A stretch of DNA of 62,000 nt from Symbiodinium natans (Eukaryota > Sar > Dinophyceae > Suessiales > Symbiodiniaceae). Under the pieces are notes generated by a model. That model made no database searches. It was not told the origin of the DNA and saw only the letters and a list, made by a program, of their open reading frames with translations. The stretch spans positions 237,501-299,500 of the forward strand of contig CAJNDS010002210.1 in the NCBI GenBank assembly GCA_905221605.1, read 5' to 3'. Below, in pieces: positions 39,983 to 48,480 of this stretch; the stretch's first letter is position 1, and the number at the start of each line of letters is the position of its first letter. A program made the position numbers and the translations under genes.

Positions 39983-42900
39983 CCAGTTTGCGCTAGGACC
40001 AGGGCTGATTCAAGCTCGGGTGTATGCGGAAAGAAGTCACTGCTCACTGGTGGATTTAACAGAGGCTCTTTTGCCGCCAATAATTGCATCTTACGCGCCT
40101 TCGATTGTCGGCGTTGGCGCTCTCTGGCAAGCCGTAGCACGTGTCGTCGGTGTTGCTGCGCGTCAAGAGGCCGCATAGTTTGTTCATCGTGCCATAAACG
40201 CATCAGCAAGCATACCTGCCAAATAGTAGGGCATTTAGATGTGTGCGAGACCGCATTACGGACTTGCGCTCCACAGAAGCGACAAGGTGTCACAGCTTGC
40301 CTTCGAACCAGTGAGCAGTCCTGGTCAACCATAATGCCATAGTCTTGCCAGATAGTGGAGTGGCTGCCTCTATAATGCAACTTCAATTTCCATGGATGTG
40401 TCCACTGATCACAAATTGCACAATGCGACCTCAAGTGCATGCAAATGGACCTGAGCTGTACAATAGCAGGCCATCCATGTGTTCCCAGGAAAGTGCGCAG
40501 GTCTTCATGGTACGCTACAGGGTCCGCTCTGTTGGTCCTGTTCCAATCTCCCGCCTGTGTTTGTTCGAAGGTCGGGTGGCCTGGAGACGAGGTGTCCTCA
40601 ATCTCACGTTGCGGGTCCTGGCATTTCAGCCAAAAAGTAGAACAGTGATTGTCCAAGATGTGACCTTGTAGCGCCTGCCATGTTTGGAATTCATGTTCAC
40701 AGTGTCGACATGTGGGCATGTCATCTTTGCTGTGCAGAAAACGATCAAAGTTGCGGAGGAGTGGTTCAAGGGGGACGCCGTGCGACTCGACATGGTGCTT
40801 CTTCAGCATTCTCATATCCACAAAGAACAGGAGGCATTGAGGACACATGAACTGAGCGGGCAAAACACCTTTGGATGTAGCGACAGGTTGCAGCCACATC
40901 CCGCCCTCTCCAGGGAGTAGTAGTGTACCCTGGTCTGGTGTGGCATCAGGTGTTTGTCGAATCTTGAAATTCTGCCAATGTCGAATGGCCTGCTCAAGTT
41001 GCAATTGGTTCTGTTGAACCGTATTGATGAGCGCAGTCATGTTCATCATTGGGTCTGTGCTGTTCGTCAAAGTGGTGGAAAGTGTATGCATCCGCTTTTG
41101 TAACAAAAGGTGCGGCTCCTCAAAACCAAGGCGTTTAAAAAGTGCCTCCGTGCTCTCATGTGTTATGTGGACTGGGCTGGACGAAATCGCACGGAGTTGC
41201 CTTGCACAGCATGAACGGATCAGCCTAAGCTCCTCCCATCCAACTCCCACAGCGTTCAAACCATGTTGTAGAGAAGTCCAGATACACGCCTTCCATAGCT
41301 GGACACGCTGTTTAATCGACAGAACATGCTTCCCTTGTAGGACTTTTTGTAGTCGCCGACGTTGCGCTTCTGCTTGTCTCAGTCGATAAGCAACTGTGTG
41401 TTTCGCTGGATTGTGGTAGCTTAGCATGATGCCGAGGTACTTGGTCTGTTGCACGATTGGGATAGACAGAATTCTGCCCTGGGGTGTTGCCGTGACAAAT
41501 GTCTTGACCCCCTTCACCGTTCGCGTCCGCGCCTTTAACCATTCCGCTGCCACTCGACCCTTGACTTGAATGAGGAGCGACGATTTCTGGACATTCACCT
41601 TCATGCCAAATGCTTCCAACACGTTGAAAATGGCATCCATGCATTGCAGCATAAAAGTTAAGTCCCGTTCGGAATGAAACGTCCATTGCCCAAGAACATC
41701 ATCTGCGAAGAGAGTCAATTGATCTCGAACCCACTCCTCCGGCACATGTTGCCCAATCATTGACATTACGTGGCTTGTGATGGCCACCCATAATGTGGGG
41801 GATAGTGTACAACCCTGCCTCAGTCCTCTTCCACAATGCACGGTCTCCGTGAGGTCGGCCACCTGTAGATGATACTGGATGGTATTGTGCCATTGAATGA
41901 TCGTATTGATCAGCTCAGCTGGCATTCCTGTGCGGCAAAGTGCCTCGCTGAGTTTGGTTCTGTCCACTCTATCGAAAGCCTGGCTCATATCCAGGGCAAG
42001 TGTTGCTCCTCCAGTGCAATTCCCTCTCTTTTTACCCTGGCGCCTGGCCCGTAGCCCACCGTCATGATCAAGCAAGAGTTGTTTGACGCTGCGGCAATGG
42101 TGAACAGCACGTAGTATGGCAGCCTCCAGGAGTCGTCCTGGGGAGTACGCGTATTGTGGTTGGTAGTGGATGACAGATTGCACCCATGGTGCAGCGCGAA
42201 TCTGCAGAGCCTTGGCTATGCATTTGCCTCCACAGTCCTGCAAGGCGATTGGCCGTAGGTTCCCCGGGGTACAGGGTGGTTTGGATGGCTTTGGCAACCA
42301 CACAATCCATGCTCCCGTCCATAAGGTCGGTATGAGACCTTGCTCCAGGTTTCGTCGGTATGCCTGCAGTAGCGGGCCTGCCAAAAGATGTGACAAATAC
42401 TTCCAGACAGCTGCTGGGGCGAGGTGCGCAGGTGCAGCCTTGGCCGGCTTAAGTAGCTGCAATGTGCATCGCAATTCGTGTTCCTCCAATCGTATCAGCG
42501 GATCTTTGTATGGAAGGGGCACATCTGCGGCCTTGGACAAAAACAACTCTTGGCAAAAAGTGGATAGAGATGAAAGCTCCTGCTCGTTGGTGAGCACATT
42601 GTGGTCATCTCCGCGTAGCTGCACGCGTCGTCTTTCCTGCTTGGGTGCAAGTCTGCGAATCACAGCGTACAGTCCTTTCTGGTCCCCTTTTGTCGCGGCT
42701 TCCTCCGCAAGTTGGATTTGGTCCAAGTAGAGGTCCCTGCGCCTTCTTCGACCATCTTTCCTGAACTTGGAGTGCAACTGCTGGAAACGACATTGGTGAC
42801 GCCAGGCCCTAAAAAGATACTGCATGTGGTCAGTCATCTGATACCATGTGGCCTGTTTGCGTGCCGCTCTTCTTTCTCGCCACATTTGTGCAACTGTTAC

Positions 42901-45900
42901 CTTGGATTCCGTCATCTGCCACGGCTTACGTCTGTCGTCTTGCTCAACCGGAAAGAATTCTTTGCAACGCACTAACAGCATGTCATTCAGTGCCTCCGGC
43001 GAAGGATTCTGCATTGTACTGAGGGATTTGGTGACCGCATGCTCAAAACTCTGGAACGCTGGTAACTTGTGCTGCGCGGCATGCAAAAGGTCTTGTCGCG
43101 CATACGAATGTTTGGCTGGGGGGGCCGGTTGGTAAACTTTGCACGGGATAGAGCCCTGTAGGCACAGATGCCTGCCTCCTCCCCGCCACTCAAAAAGCTT
43201 GATTTTTGGGTCAGGCCACAAAGTTCTCGAGCGTGGATCAGCTGCTCTTCGTCTGGTGATGACAAAGTCAATCTGGGATTCCGCAATATCCGAATAAAAA
43301 GTTCTGGATTTCTCTGGATCTCCCCACGTATTCAAGGCCACGAGGTTGTGTGTTTCCAGTATGGCATCAAAAGTTGACGTATCCGGCGGCGGCGAAGGTT
43401 TCTTAAGGATACCCGAGCCCACTCTGCCTGGAGACATGCTTAAGGGCGTGTTAAAATCTCCGCAGATAAGAAGTGTGTTTCGCATCGCCATTTGCCCAAT
43501 GGCATGATTCAATTTGGTCCAAATTTGGTCTCGTTGATGAAGAACTCTGGACGCGGTGGCCGCAGTATTCCAGGGGTGTTGGTATACATTTAAAACATCA
43601 ACATGGTGATTGGAGAACTCCAGTTTGACGTGTAGAATTCTGCCCGGGATGATGGCCGCATAACGGATACGATCAGATGGAAGAAGTCTGCGAGCGATGA
43701 GCACCATAACGCCGCTATTCCTATCTGTCGAGTGTCCCGAGCTAACCACGTACCATGGTCCATTCACGTATATGTGTTCCAGGGACCACCCCGTTTCTTG
43801 AATGCAAATCACATCGTACTGGTGTTGTTTCATTTGCAACCAGGACATCAATTCATCGTGTGCATCTGTTGAAAGCATGCCAACATTGTGCGAACAAATG
43901 CGTAGCCGATTGGACAAGCTCTGGGGTGAGCGCGTTGGACTGGTTCGCGTTTTCGGTGTCATCGGTGTGGTGGCGATGGCTCCTAGGGACTGGGCAGTAT
44001 GCCATCTTCCGTTGTACCATGTTCCTCCAGAAATGCCGGCTCTGTGCCTGGCTCTCCGATAAGCTCGCTTGGCAGTCCACCCATGGGTCGTGCCATCTCC
44101 ATGTTGAGGGACAGCGGTGGCCGCTACTCCCATTTGTTGACACCTGTACACAATGCCCATTACTGGTAATGTGCTGACAGCTCTCCTCAACATTGCCCTC
44201 TGGAACAATGTGGAAAAATCTGAGTCGCTCGCTTGAAGTTGGTGTCTGGCCCCTGGCTTCGCCCGGAAGCGCTCATATTGGAGTCTGTGAACAGGCTCCC
44301 GCGACAGTGGGGCATCTGTCGCAACCCTCACCCCCGACGCGTCACACTTGACACGTCGGCCGGACTTGGGACCGGACAAGCTCAAGGAATGAAAATCGAA
44401 AAGGTCGAGAAAAAGTGTTGTTTCCTGCAAGTGGGGATTGCGTGCTGGTATGTAGGATGCTACGGTGTCGCTCCAGACAGGTTGGAGGGTGGCCTTGAAG
44501 GCGTGTGAGCATAATGACCTCACTAGTGAGCCATGGGAATGCATCCATCGACAGGTATGGGACCAAAAGCACATAAGCAATGGCAAGAAGGGACTGCTTG
44601 CCCTCGGCCTGCGATGCCATGTCCGTATTTTCCATCGGTGCGTTCTCCATCGAGACCTGTCAGGACTAGGAGCTACTCGTGGCTGGAAGTCATAGTTGTC
44701 ATTGTGCATTCTGGGCCCCCCTTGGTTATGGCAAGGCTGTTTATCCAAGCACGCAGGGTTCAGCATCGATAACGGATGTACGGTGGGGAGGTCTGGTGTA
44801 CCAGGTACCTCAGGCATTCGGCGGGCACGCCCCCCTCTTGCTCCCCCTCCGCTGCAATAGGTGCATCGGGTAAGGGCAGTGCACATATTCAATACCCGAA
44901 ACTGGGCGTCACTGCGCCTTATGAAGGTCTTCAACCAGCTGCTCGAAAAGCAGAGCTGCATTCTGTGACACAAGGCTGGGCTCATTCGAACTGGCGTGCG
45001 ATGCTGATTTCCCTGTTCGGCGGCTCCTGATGGTGATATGGGCGAGGGTGCACGGCACACACAACGTTTTTTAAAAGGTGCACTTACATCAAAAGCGATG
45101 GATATAGAGAGACCGGGGTGCATTCTATCATCGTGTATGCTCATGACCAAGTAGAGGTGGTACCACGTCATCTTTGCCTCATTGGCGATCCGGGAGTGGG
45201 ATTTGGTGAGCAAATGCCGCTGCCATTCCCGCAGGTTGCCAGGACTGTGTGAGCACAAGAGGCACGTCTCCGTAGTCCGCCAAAGCTTTTGCTCCAGTGC
45301 TGGGAGCCAGGTCATCTGCATGGCATCCAGCAGCTGTTCGCTGGTGACCCCAAAACGTGTCGCCGTAGTCTTCGCAAGTTGAATCATCTTGTCCACGAGA
45401 AGGTCACTCTCCTCTTCGCCCATCTCCATCTCCTTGCTTGGTGCCGGGTCCACCTTCACGGAAACCTCCTTGCTCCCGGGTGTCGAGGATGACGATGCTT
45501 CTGGCTCTGCTCGTTGGGGATCTGCCACCTTGGGCTCCGAGTCCGGGTTGCCAACGGGTTGACCTACGTCGCCCTCCAGGTCCTTCTCGTAGTGGCCCCC
45601 CCGTCTCTTAGGCATGGGTGGCTGAGGCGGCACTCGTCTCCACGTACTGCTCGAGCTGGATGATTTGCCGTAGGAGGTCTGTGTGCGGGGCTTCCATGGT
45701 GTCCTGTTCTGTCGCCGATTCCAGTGGTTTTGGTACCATTGTCGGAGCTCCTCATATGGCAGCGGCTGCCACTCCTCGATCGGCTCGGGGTATTCCCAGG
45801 CAGGTGTCCGTGCCGGGCTGCGAAACCTCGTAGGTGGCCTCGTCGCTGAACGTGCCTTTGCAGCAGGCGATTTCCCATTGACACGCGTGAAGCTATCACA

Positions 45901-46329
45901 GGGATGGGCCGGCTTGAGTAGAATCTGCAGAGGGCCCGGTGGTATGCTGTCTGAACTTGGAGAATTGCAATGTCTGGCAGGCAACTGGGCACACATGTGA
46001 GCAGGCGTGGCGTGCCTGTTCTTATCCATCGTGGAGTCCGGCTCCGGGGTGCGGTGGGCCGCACATCCCCAGCCTGAGTAATCAAGGGTGCACACTGAGG
46101 TACAGCCGCAATGACTGTCTCTGTGTATGGCGCCGGCCACCAAGGTCGGGACTGATGTTTTGATATCTTCCTGCGCGCGCACTGGCGAGTGTGTAGTTGC
46201 ATGGTATAGCAAAGTGTCGTGAGATTGATCTGCAATCTGTTGACTTGTTTTGACACGGAGGTGCTCAATCCCTGTGAGGCAGCCCACTGTCGCTCTCTTG
46301 GCTCCAGCTGGCACGGTACAGGAAAGCAA
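39733..46329 (-). CDS. LINE ORF2: endonuclease, reverse transcriptase and zinc fingers
   Basis: 2198 codons. Residues about 300-420 hold an acidic linker and a C2H2 finger (CLLCSHSPGNLREWQRH). The apurinic-type endonuclease spans about 805-1040: RICSHNVGML, VICIQETGW, LICGDFNTPL and SQIDFVITRR carry the catalytic Asn, Glu, Asp/Asn and Asp. RT spans about 1340-1600: LRPIALQDCGGKCIAKAL, LALDMSQAFDRVDR (motif A) and LTLFADDVLGQW (motif C). Three or more C2H2-type fingers follow (CPQCLLFFVDMRMLKKHH, CRHCEHEFQTWQALQGH, CAICDQWTHPWKLKLH). The protein nicks the target and copies the RNA onto it. The last 80 codons are likely out of frame; the true end lies in 37,964-39,982. The N-terminal 150 codons are uncertain. 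Confidence 0.85.
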   Translation of the reverse strand: MLSCTVPAGAKRATVGCLTGIEHLRVKTSQQIADQSHDTLLYHATTHSPVRAQEDIKTSVPTLVAGAIHRDSHCGCTSVCTLDYSGWGCAAHRTPEPDSTMDKNRHATPAHMCAQLPARHCNSPSSDSIPPGPLQILLKPAHPCDSFTRVNGKSPAAKARSATRPPTRFRSPARTPAWEYPEPIEEWQPLPYEELRQWYQNHWNRRQNRTPWKPRTQTSYGKSSSSSSTWRRVPPQPPMPKRRGGHYEKDLEGDVGQPVGNPDSEPKVADPQRAEPEASSSSTPGSKEVSVKVDPAPSKEMEMGEEESDLLVDKMIQLAKTTATRFGVTSEQLLDAMQMTWLPALEQKLWRTTETCLLCSHSPGNLREWQRHLLTKSHSRIANEAKMTWYHLYLVMSIHDDRMHPGLSISIAFDVSAPFKKRCVCRAPSPISPSGAAEQGNQHRTPVRMSPALCHRMQLCFSSSWLKTFIRRSDAQFRVLNMCTALTRCTYCSGGGARGGRARRMPEVPGTPDLPTVHPLSMLNPACLDKQPCHNQGGPRMHNDNYDFQPRVAPSPDRSRWRTHRWKIRTWHRRPRASSPFLPLLMCFWSHTCRWMHSHGSLVRSLCSHAFKATLQPVWSDTVASYIPARNPHLQETTLFLDLFDFHSLSLSGPKSGRRVKCDASGVRVATDAPLSREPVHRLQYERFRAKPGARHQLQASDSDFSTLFQRAMLRRAVSTLPVMGIVYRCQQMGVAATAVPQHGDGTTHGWTAKRAYRRARHRAGISGGTWYNGRWHTAQSLGAIATTPMTPKTRTSPTRSPQSLSNRLRICSHNVGMLSTDAHDELMSWLQMKQHQYDVICIQETGWSLEHIYVNGPWYVVSSGHSTDRNSGVMVLIARRLLPSDRIRYAAIIPGRILHVKLEFSNHHVDVLNVYQHPWNTAATASRVLHQRDQIWTKLNHAIGQMAMRNTLLICGDFNTPLSMSPGRVGSGILKKPSPPPDTSTFDAILETHNLVALNTWGDPEKSRTFYSDIAESQIDFVITRRRAADPRSRTLWPDPKIKLFEWRGGGRHLCLQGSIPCKVYQPAPPAKHSYARQDLLHAAQHKLPAFQSFEHAVTKSLSTMQNPSPEALNDMLLVRCKEFFPVEQDDRRKPWQMTESKVTVAQMWRERRAARKQATWYQMTDHMQYLFRAWRHQCRFQQLHSKFRKDGRRRRRDLYLDQIQLAEEAATKGDQKGLYAVIRRLAPKQERRRVQLRGDDHNVLTNEQELSSLSTFCQELFLSKAADVPLPYKDPLIRLEEHELRCTLQLLKPAKAAPAHLAPAAVWKYLSHLLAGPLLQAYRRNLEQGLIPTLWTGAWIVWLPKPSKPPCTPGNLRPIALQDCGGKCIAKALQIRAAPWVQSVIHYQPQYAYSPGRLLEAAILRAVHHCRSVKQLLLDHDGGLRARRQGKKRGNCTGGATLALDMSQAFDRVDRTKLSEALCRTGMPAELINTIIQWHNTIQYHLQVADLTETVHCGRGLRQGCTLSPTLWVAITSHVMSMIGQHVPEEWVRDQLTLFADDVLGQWTFHSERDLTFMLQCMDAIFNVLEAFGMKVNVQKSSLLIQVKGRVAAEWLKARTRTVKGVKTFVTATPQGRILSIPIVQQTKYLGIMLSYHNPAKHTVAYRLRQAEAQRRRLQKVLQGKHVLSIKQRVQLWKACIWTSLQHGLNAVGVGWEELRLIRSCCARQLRAISSSPVHITHESTEALFKRLGFEEPHLLLQKRMHTLSTTLTNSTDPMMNMTALINTVQQNQLQLEQAIRHWQNFKIRQTPDATPDQGTLLLPGEGGMWLQPVATSKGVLPAQFMCPQCLLFFVDMRMLKKHHVESHGVPLEPLLRNFDRFLHSKDDMPTCRHCEHEFQTWQALQGHILDNHCSTFWLKCQDPQREIEDTSSPGHPTFEQTQAGDWNRTNRADPVAYHEDLRTFLGTHGWPAIVQLRSICMHLRSHCAICDQWTHPWKLKLHYRGSHSTIWQDYGIMVDQDCSLVRRQAVTPCRFCGAQVRNAVSHTSKCPTIWQVCLLMRLWHDEQTMRPLDAQQHRRHVLRLARERQRRQSKARKMQLLAAKEPLLNPPVSSDFFPHTPELESALVLAQTGCMCWRTSRGVNKLDTNVFNAKCPLQTCVSSCNIALLHMKGSGNTDLIMFTIAFCSIKLRHLAAGATLRRTGQHYIHNIACQC

Positions 46330-48371
46330 GGAGTAAGGAGCATCGGCCCATGCTGGTCAGTCCCACGCAGCTGGAGTGCTTGCATCACCTGGCCTGCTTG
46401 GCCCACCCTGTGTCGGAGGAGTTGGCGGTGGCACCATAACCTGATGCGGCACACTGCCTTTTGGGAAGGCATCGAGGGACATCCAGGTGACGTTGGTGTT
46501 GGGGTCCCAGACCACGGTGTAGATCCCCTGTTGCAGCACCCCACAGGCTCCCTTGGCCGGGGTAGGTGGCGGCGGTCCGCCTGCTCCCAGCGGCGGTCGG
46601 CCTCCTCCGCCCATCCCAGGTGGGTTGTGTGGTGTAGGAGGCGGAGGCCCGGCCGGCATGCACGGTGCAGCCCCCATTGTCTTTGGCAGCACTGCCGGCG
46701 CACTCGTTGTCGTCTCCGCGCCAGTCGCCGAGGTTTTGGCCTTTGCTCCCACGCTGGAGTCGTTGGTAGTGCCTCCCACTCCGCTTGCCTTGGCAGCACT
46801 GCCGCTGGCCTTTGCCGAGGAAGATCGTTCCGCCACAGGGGACCTAGTCCGTGTCCGAGATCTCCGCGAGGTAGGTGTCTCCATGATCTCCCGCATGGTG
46901 CCGTCGGCGTCATCGTCCTCCTCATCGATTGGCTCATGCGCCCCCTCGGGGCTGCTTTCGTCCTCCTCTGCCATGGTGGGGGATTCCCCTGTAGCCAAGA
47001 GTGGCCGAGGTGGCACAACACACAATAGCGCTCTTTTGAACCAGAGCTTCGAAACGGATTGTATTGAGTAGCTGTGCACGCGGGTGCGGACTGGGCAAAT
47101 GGGTGGTTAGACAGAAGCAGAGCGCAAGTCTGACTCAAAATACTGGCGTGTATGTCGGCAGCTCTCAGCGGTCCTGCAGTGGTGTTCGTCGCGGGTGTGA
47201 GCCTTGGCGGTGCAGTACCTGCGACATCTGGGTACAGGAGACTTCCATGCAAATGCCAATGCGAATAACCAATCAGCATGCTCTTTCGGCACTTAGTATC
47301 GGTCGCAGTTCTCGGCTGCCTCCGGTGCAGGAAACGCTTGCGGCTGTGAGCATCCATGAACTCAGTCTGAGATTCATTACACACTGCAAGCAGAGTAGCG
47401 GTGTCCGCTGACCCCGGCCTGTTCCATGGCGAGTATCGACCCGCTCCCATGTATGGTTCAGAAACGACGCATGATTCGAGAAAGGCTGGCGGATGTGCAT
47501 GGGGTGAAGACAAAGCTCGATGCCACAAGAGGGAGATTGTCATGCAAGCACGCAGCAAGGGCTTGGGTTTTTGCTGTCTGAAAAAGCGACCCTCCATGTC
47601 AATGCTATGTGTCTCCCGTACAGCGACATCCATGTGTGCAACTCCATCATATAGGCCAGTATCGCTCTCCTCAGCGCTCAGGGATTTTGCGAGATCCTGC
47701 AGCCACAGTGGGTAAAAGCACAAATGTAGAGCGGCCCAACAGCTACTGCATTCCGTAAGCTCGTCCCGCCTGGTCGCGTTCTCCGGCAGTTGATCCGATT
47801 GCAGTATTGTGGCGATGTGCTCCATGAACTGGGCTAAGGCTTCTGCTCGATCCGTCCCTCCCCGTTGTGTCAGCACCGCATGGATCGTGGACAGGACAGT
47901 GTACGCCGGTATTTGCCGTGCAGTGTTCCTAAGTGCAGAATGGAAATCTTGCTCCGACAGTGCTCGCCCCTCACCGGAAAAGTGGATCCAGCATATTGCT
48001 GTCAAGGCATGTAGCGCCCCTTGAACATGAAAAGTGACCATAGGTGCAGTCTGCGTGGGCGGGGCATGTTCGGTGGAAGTCTGTGTGTCTGGTACCGTAG
48101 CATCGCGGCAAGTGTGTGATGTTGGTGCCGTAGGTGTGTCTCCCGGGCAGATCAGCGGGATGGGTGCCGCAAGCTGTTCTAGGACGGGAGTACTGAAAAT
48201 GTTCGGCACATTGTTCTGTCCTCCGGGGTGCGGTGTCCGCCTACCCGGGTTGTCCCCCACTGCTGTCTTCCCTGGAGCCGCATAAGCCAATGTAACATAG
48301 AGCAAAAATAAACTCACAGCCATTCTCCATGTGTACAATCGAGAGAAATGCATTTGGAGTTTTGCAACCAT
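45564..48371 (-). CDS. LINE 5' frame with signal-peptide-like start
   Basis: 935 codons open, but only about the first 440 (48,371 to 47,050) look coding; further on, the frame is a shadow of the two frames that follow. The start has MAVSLFLLYVTLAYA, a hydrophobic stretch like a signal peptide, unusual for an intracellular retroelement protein. It continues with a helical, Cys-containing region (LTECSSCWAALHLCFYPLW). QRGGTDRAEALAQFMEHIA is faintly like the Q-x-D-A-x-E-F block of USPs, but no Cys or His box is convincing. Function unknown. It starts 96 bp inside the LINE 5' end. Confidence 0.45.
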   Translation of the reverse strand: MVAKLQMHFSRLYTWRMAVSLFLLYVTLAYAAPGKTAVGDNPGRRTPHPGGQNNVPNIFSTPVLEQLAAPIPLICPGDTPTAPTSHTCRDATVPDTQTSTEHAPPTQTAPMVTFHVQGALHALTAICWIHFSGEGRALSEQDFHSALRNTARQIPAYTVLSTIHAVLTQRGGTDRAEALAQFMEHIATILQSDQLPENATRRDELTECSSCWAALHLCFYPLWLQDLAKSLSAEESDTGLYDGVAHMDVAVRETHSIDMEGRFFRQQKPKPLLRACMTISLLWHRALSSPHAHPPAFLESCVVSEPYMGAGRYSPWNRPGSADTATLLAVCNESQTEFMDAHSRKRFLHRRQPRTATDTKCRKSMLIGYSHWHLHGSLLYPDVAGTAPPRLTPATNTTAGPLRAADIHASILSQTCALLLSNHPFAQSAPACTATQYNPFRSSGSKERYCVLCHLGHSWLQGNPPPWQRRTKAAPRGRMSQSMRRTMTPTAPCGRSWRHLPRGDLGHGLGPLWRNDLPRQRPAAVLPRQAEWEALPTTPAWEQRPKPRRLARRRQRVRRQCCQRQWGLHRACRPGLRLLHHTTHLGWAEEADRRWEQADRRHLPRPREPVGCCNRGSTPWSGTPTPTSPGCPSMPSQKAVCRIRLWCHRQLLRHRVGQAGQVMQALQLRGTDQHGPMLLTPCFPVPCQLEPRERQWAASQGLSTSVSKQVNRLQINLTTLCYTMQLHTRQCARRKISKHQSRPWWPAPYTETVIAAVPQCAPLITQAGDVRPTAPRSRTPRWIRTGTPRLLTCVPSCLPDIAILQVQTAYHRALCRFYSSRPIPVIASRVSMGNRLLQRHVQRRGHLRGFAARHGHLPGNTPSRSRSGSRCHMRSSDNGTKTTGIGDRTGHHGSPAHRPPTANHPARAVRGDECRLSHPCLRDGGATTRRTWRAT
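46357..46974 (-). CDS. LINE acidic then Pro/Gly-rich small ORF
   Basis: Start chosen at MAEEDESSPEGAHEPIDEED (46,974), 205 codons. An acidic N-terminus is followed by an Arg/Ser patch (TSRRSRTRTRSP), Ala/Ser-rich sequence and a Pro/Gly-rich C-terminal half. It ends 28 bp before the ORF2 frame opens. A low-complexity protein of this sort could be a LINE ORF1 RNA-binding protein, but no known fold is visible. Confidence 0.45.
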   Translation of the reverse strand: MAEEDESSPEGAHEPIDEEDDDADGTMREIMETPTSRRSRTRTRSPVAERSSSAKASGSAAKASGVGGTTNDSSVGAKAKTSATGAETTTSAPAVLPKTMGAAPCMPAGPPPPTPHNPPGMGGGGRPPLGAGGPPPPTPAKGACGVLQQGIYTVVWDPNTNVTWMSLDAFPKGSVPHQVMVPPPTPPTQGGPSRPGDASTPAAWD

Positions 48372-48450
48372 GGCAAGCAGCTACAGAGCTACTGAGAAAG
48401 AAGCGAGGACACTGTGGCCCCCCAAGCAACACACAACAAGAAAAAGATTC

Positions 48451-48467
48451 ACTTGAGCCGGGGGCTT
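48451..48467 (-). other. Spliced-leader-like 5' end of the LINE
   Basis: The first bases of the LINE after the target duplication are AAGCCCCCGGCTCAAG. The last eight match the 3' end of the dinoflagellate spliced leader and AGCC matches bases further 5'. A trans-spliced RNA copied into DNA would leave such a relic at exactly this place. The ATTTT part of the leader is not conserved. Confidence 0.35.
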
Positions 48468-48480
48468 CTGCGTGATGATA
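48468..48480. repeat. LINE target-site duplication, 5' copy
   Basis: CTGCGTGATGATA, identical to 37,574-37,586; encodes part of PIITQ of gene H on the minus strand. Confidence 0.9.

Larger units (their letters stand above)
37587..48467 (-). mobile_element. Full-length-looking LINE with endonuclease, RT, zinc fingers and USP domain, 10.9 kb
   Basis: Bounded by a perfect 13-bp target duplication (37,574-37,586 and 48,468-48,480) and ending 3' in a short A7 tail, which shows target-primed insertion. It lies in gene H: the TSD encodes codons of PIITQ and the flanking frames join exactly. Minus-strand content, 5' to 3': a frame with a signal-peptide-like start, an acidic/Pro-rich frame, an endonuclease-RT-zinc-finger frame of 2198 codons, then a helical domain and a USP domain in shifted frames. 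An apurinic-type endonuclease plus FADD-type RT places it in the L1/I/RTE-like group of LINEs; clade not determined. Confidence 0.9.

Noticed and set aside
45564-47040. C-terminal two thirds of the 935-codon LINE frame as protein
   Set aside because: Arg/Pro/His-rich shadow of the acidic small ORF and of ORF2, which have protein-like sequence in their own frames.
47400-48200. Second USP domain in the LINE 5' frame
   Set aside because: Only a weak match to the Q-x-D-A-x-E-F block; no Cys box or His box.
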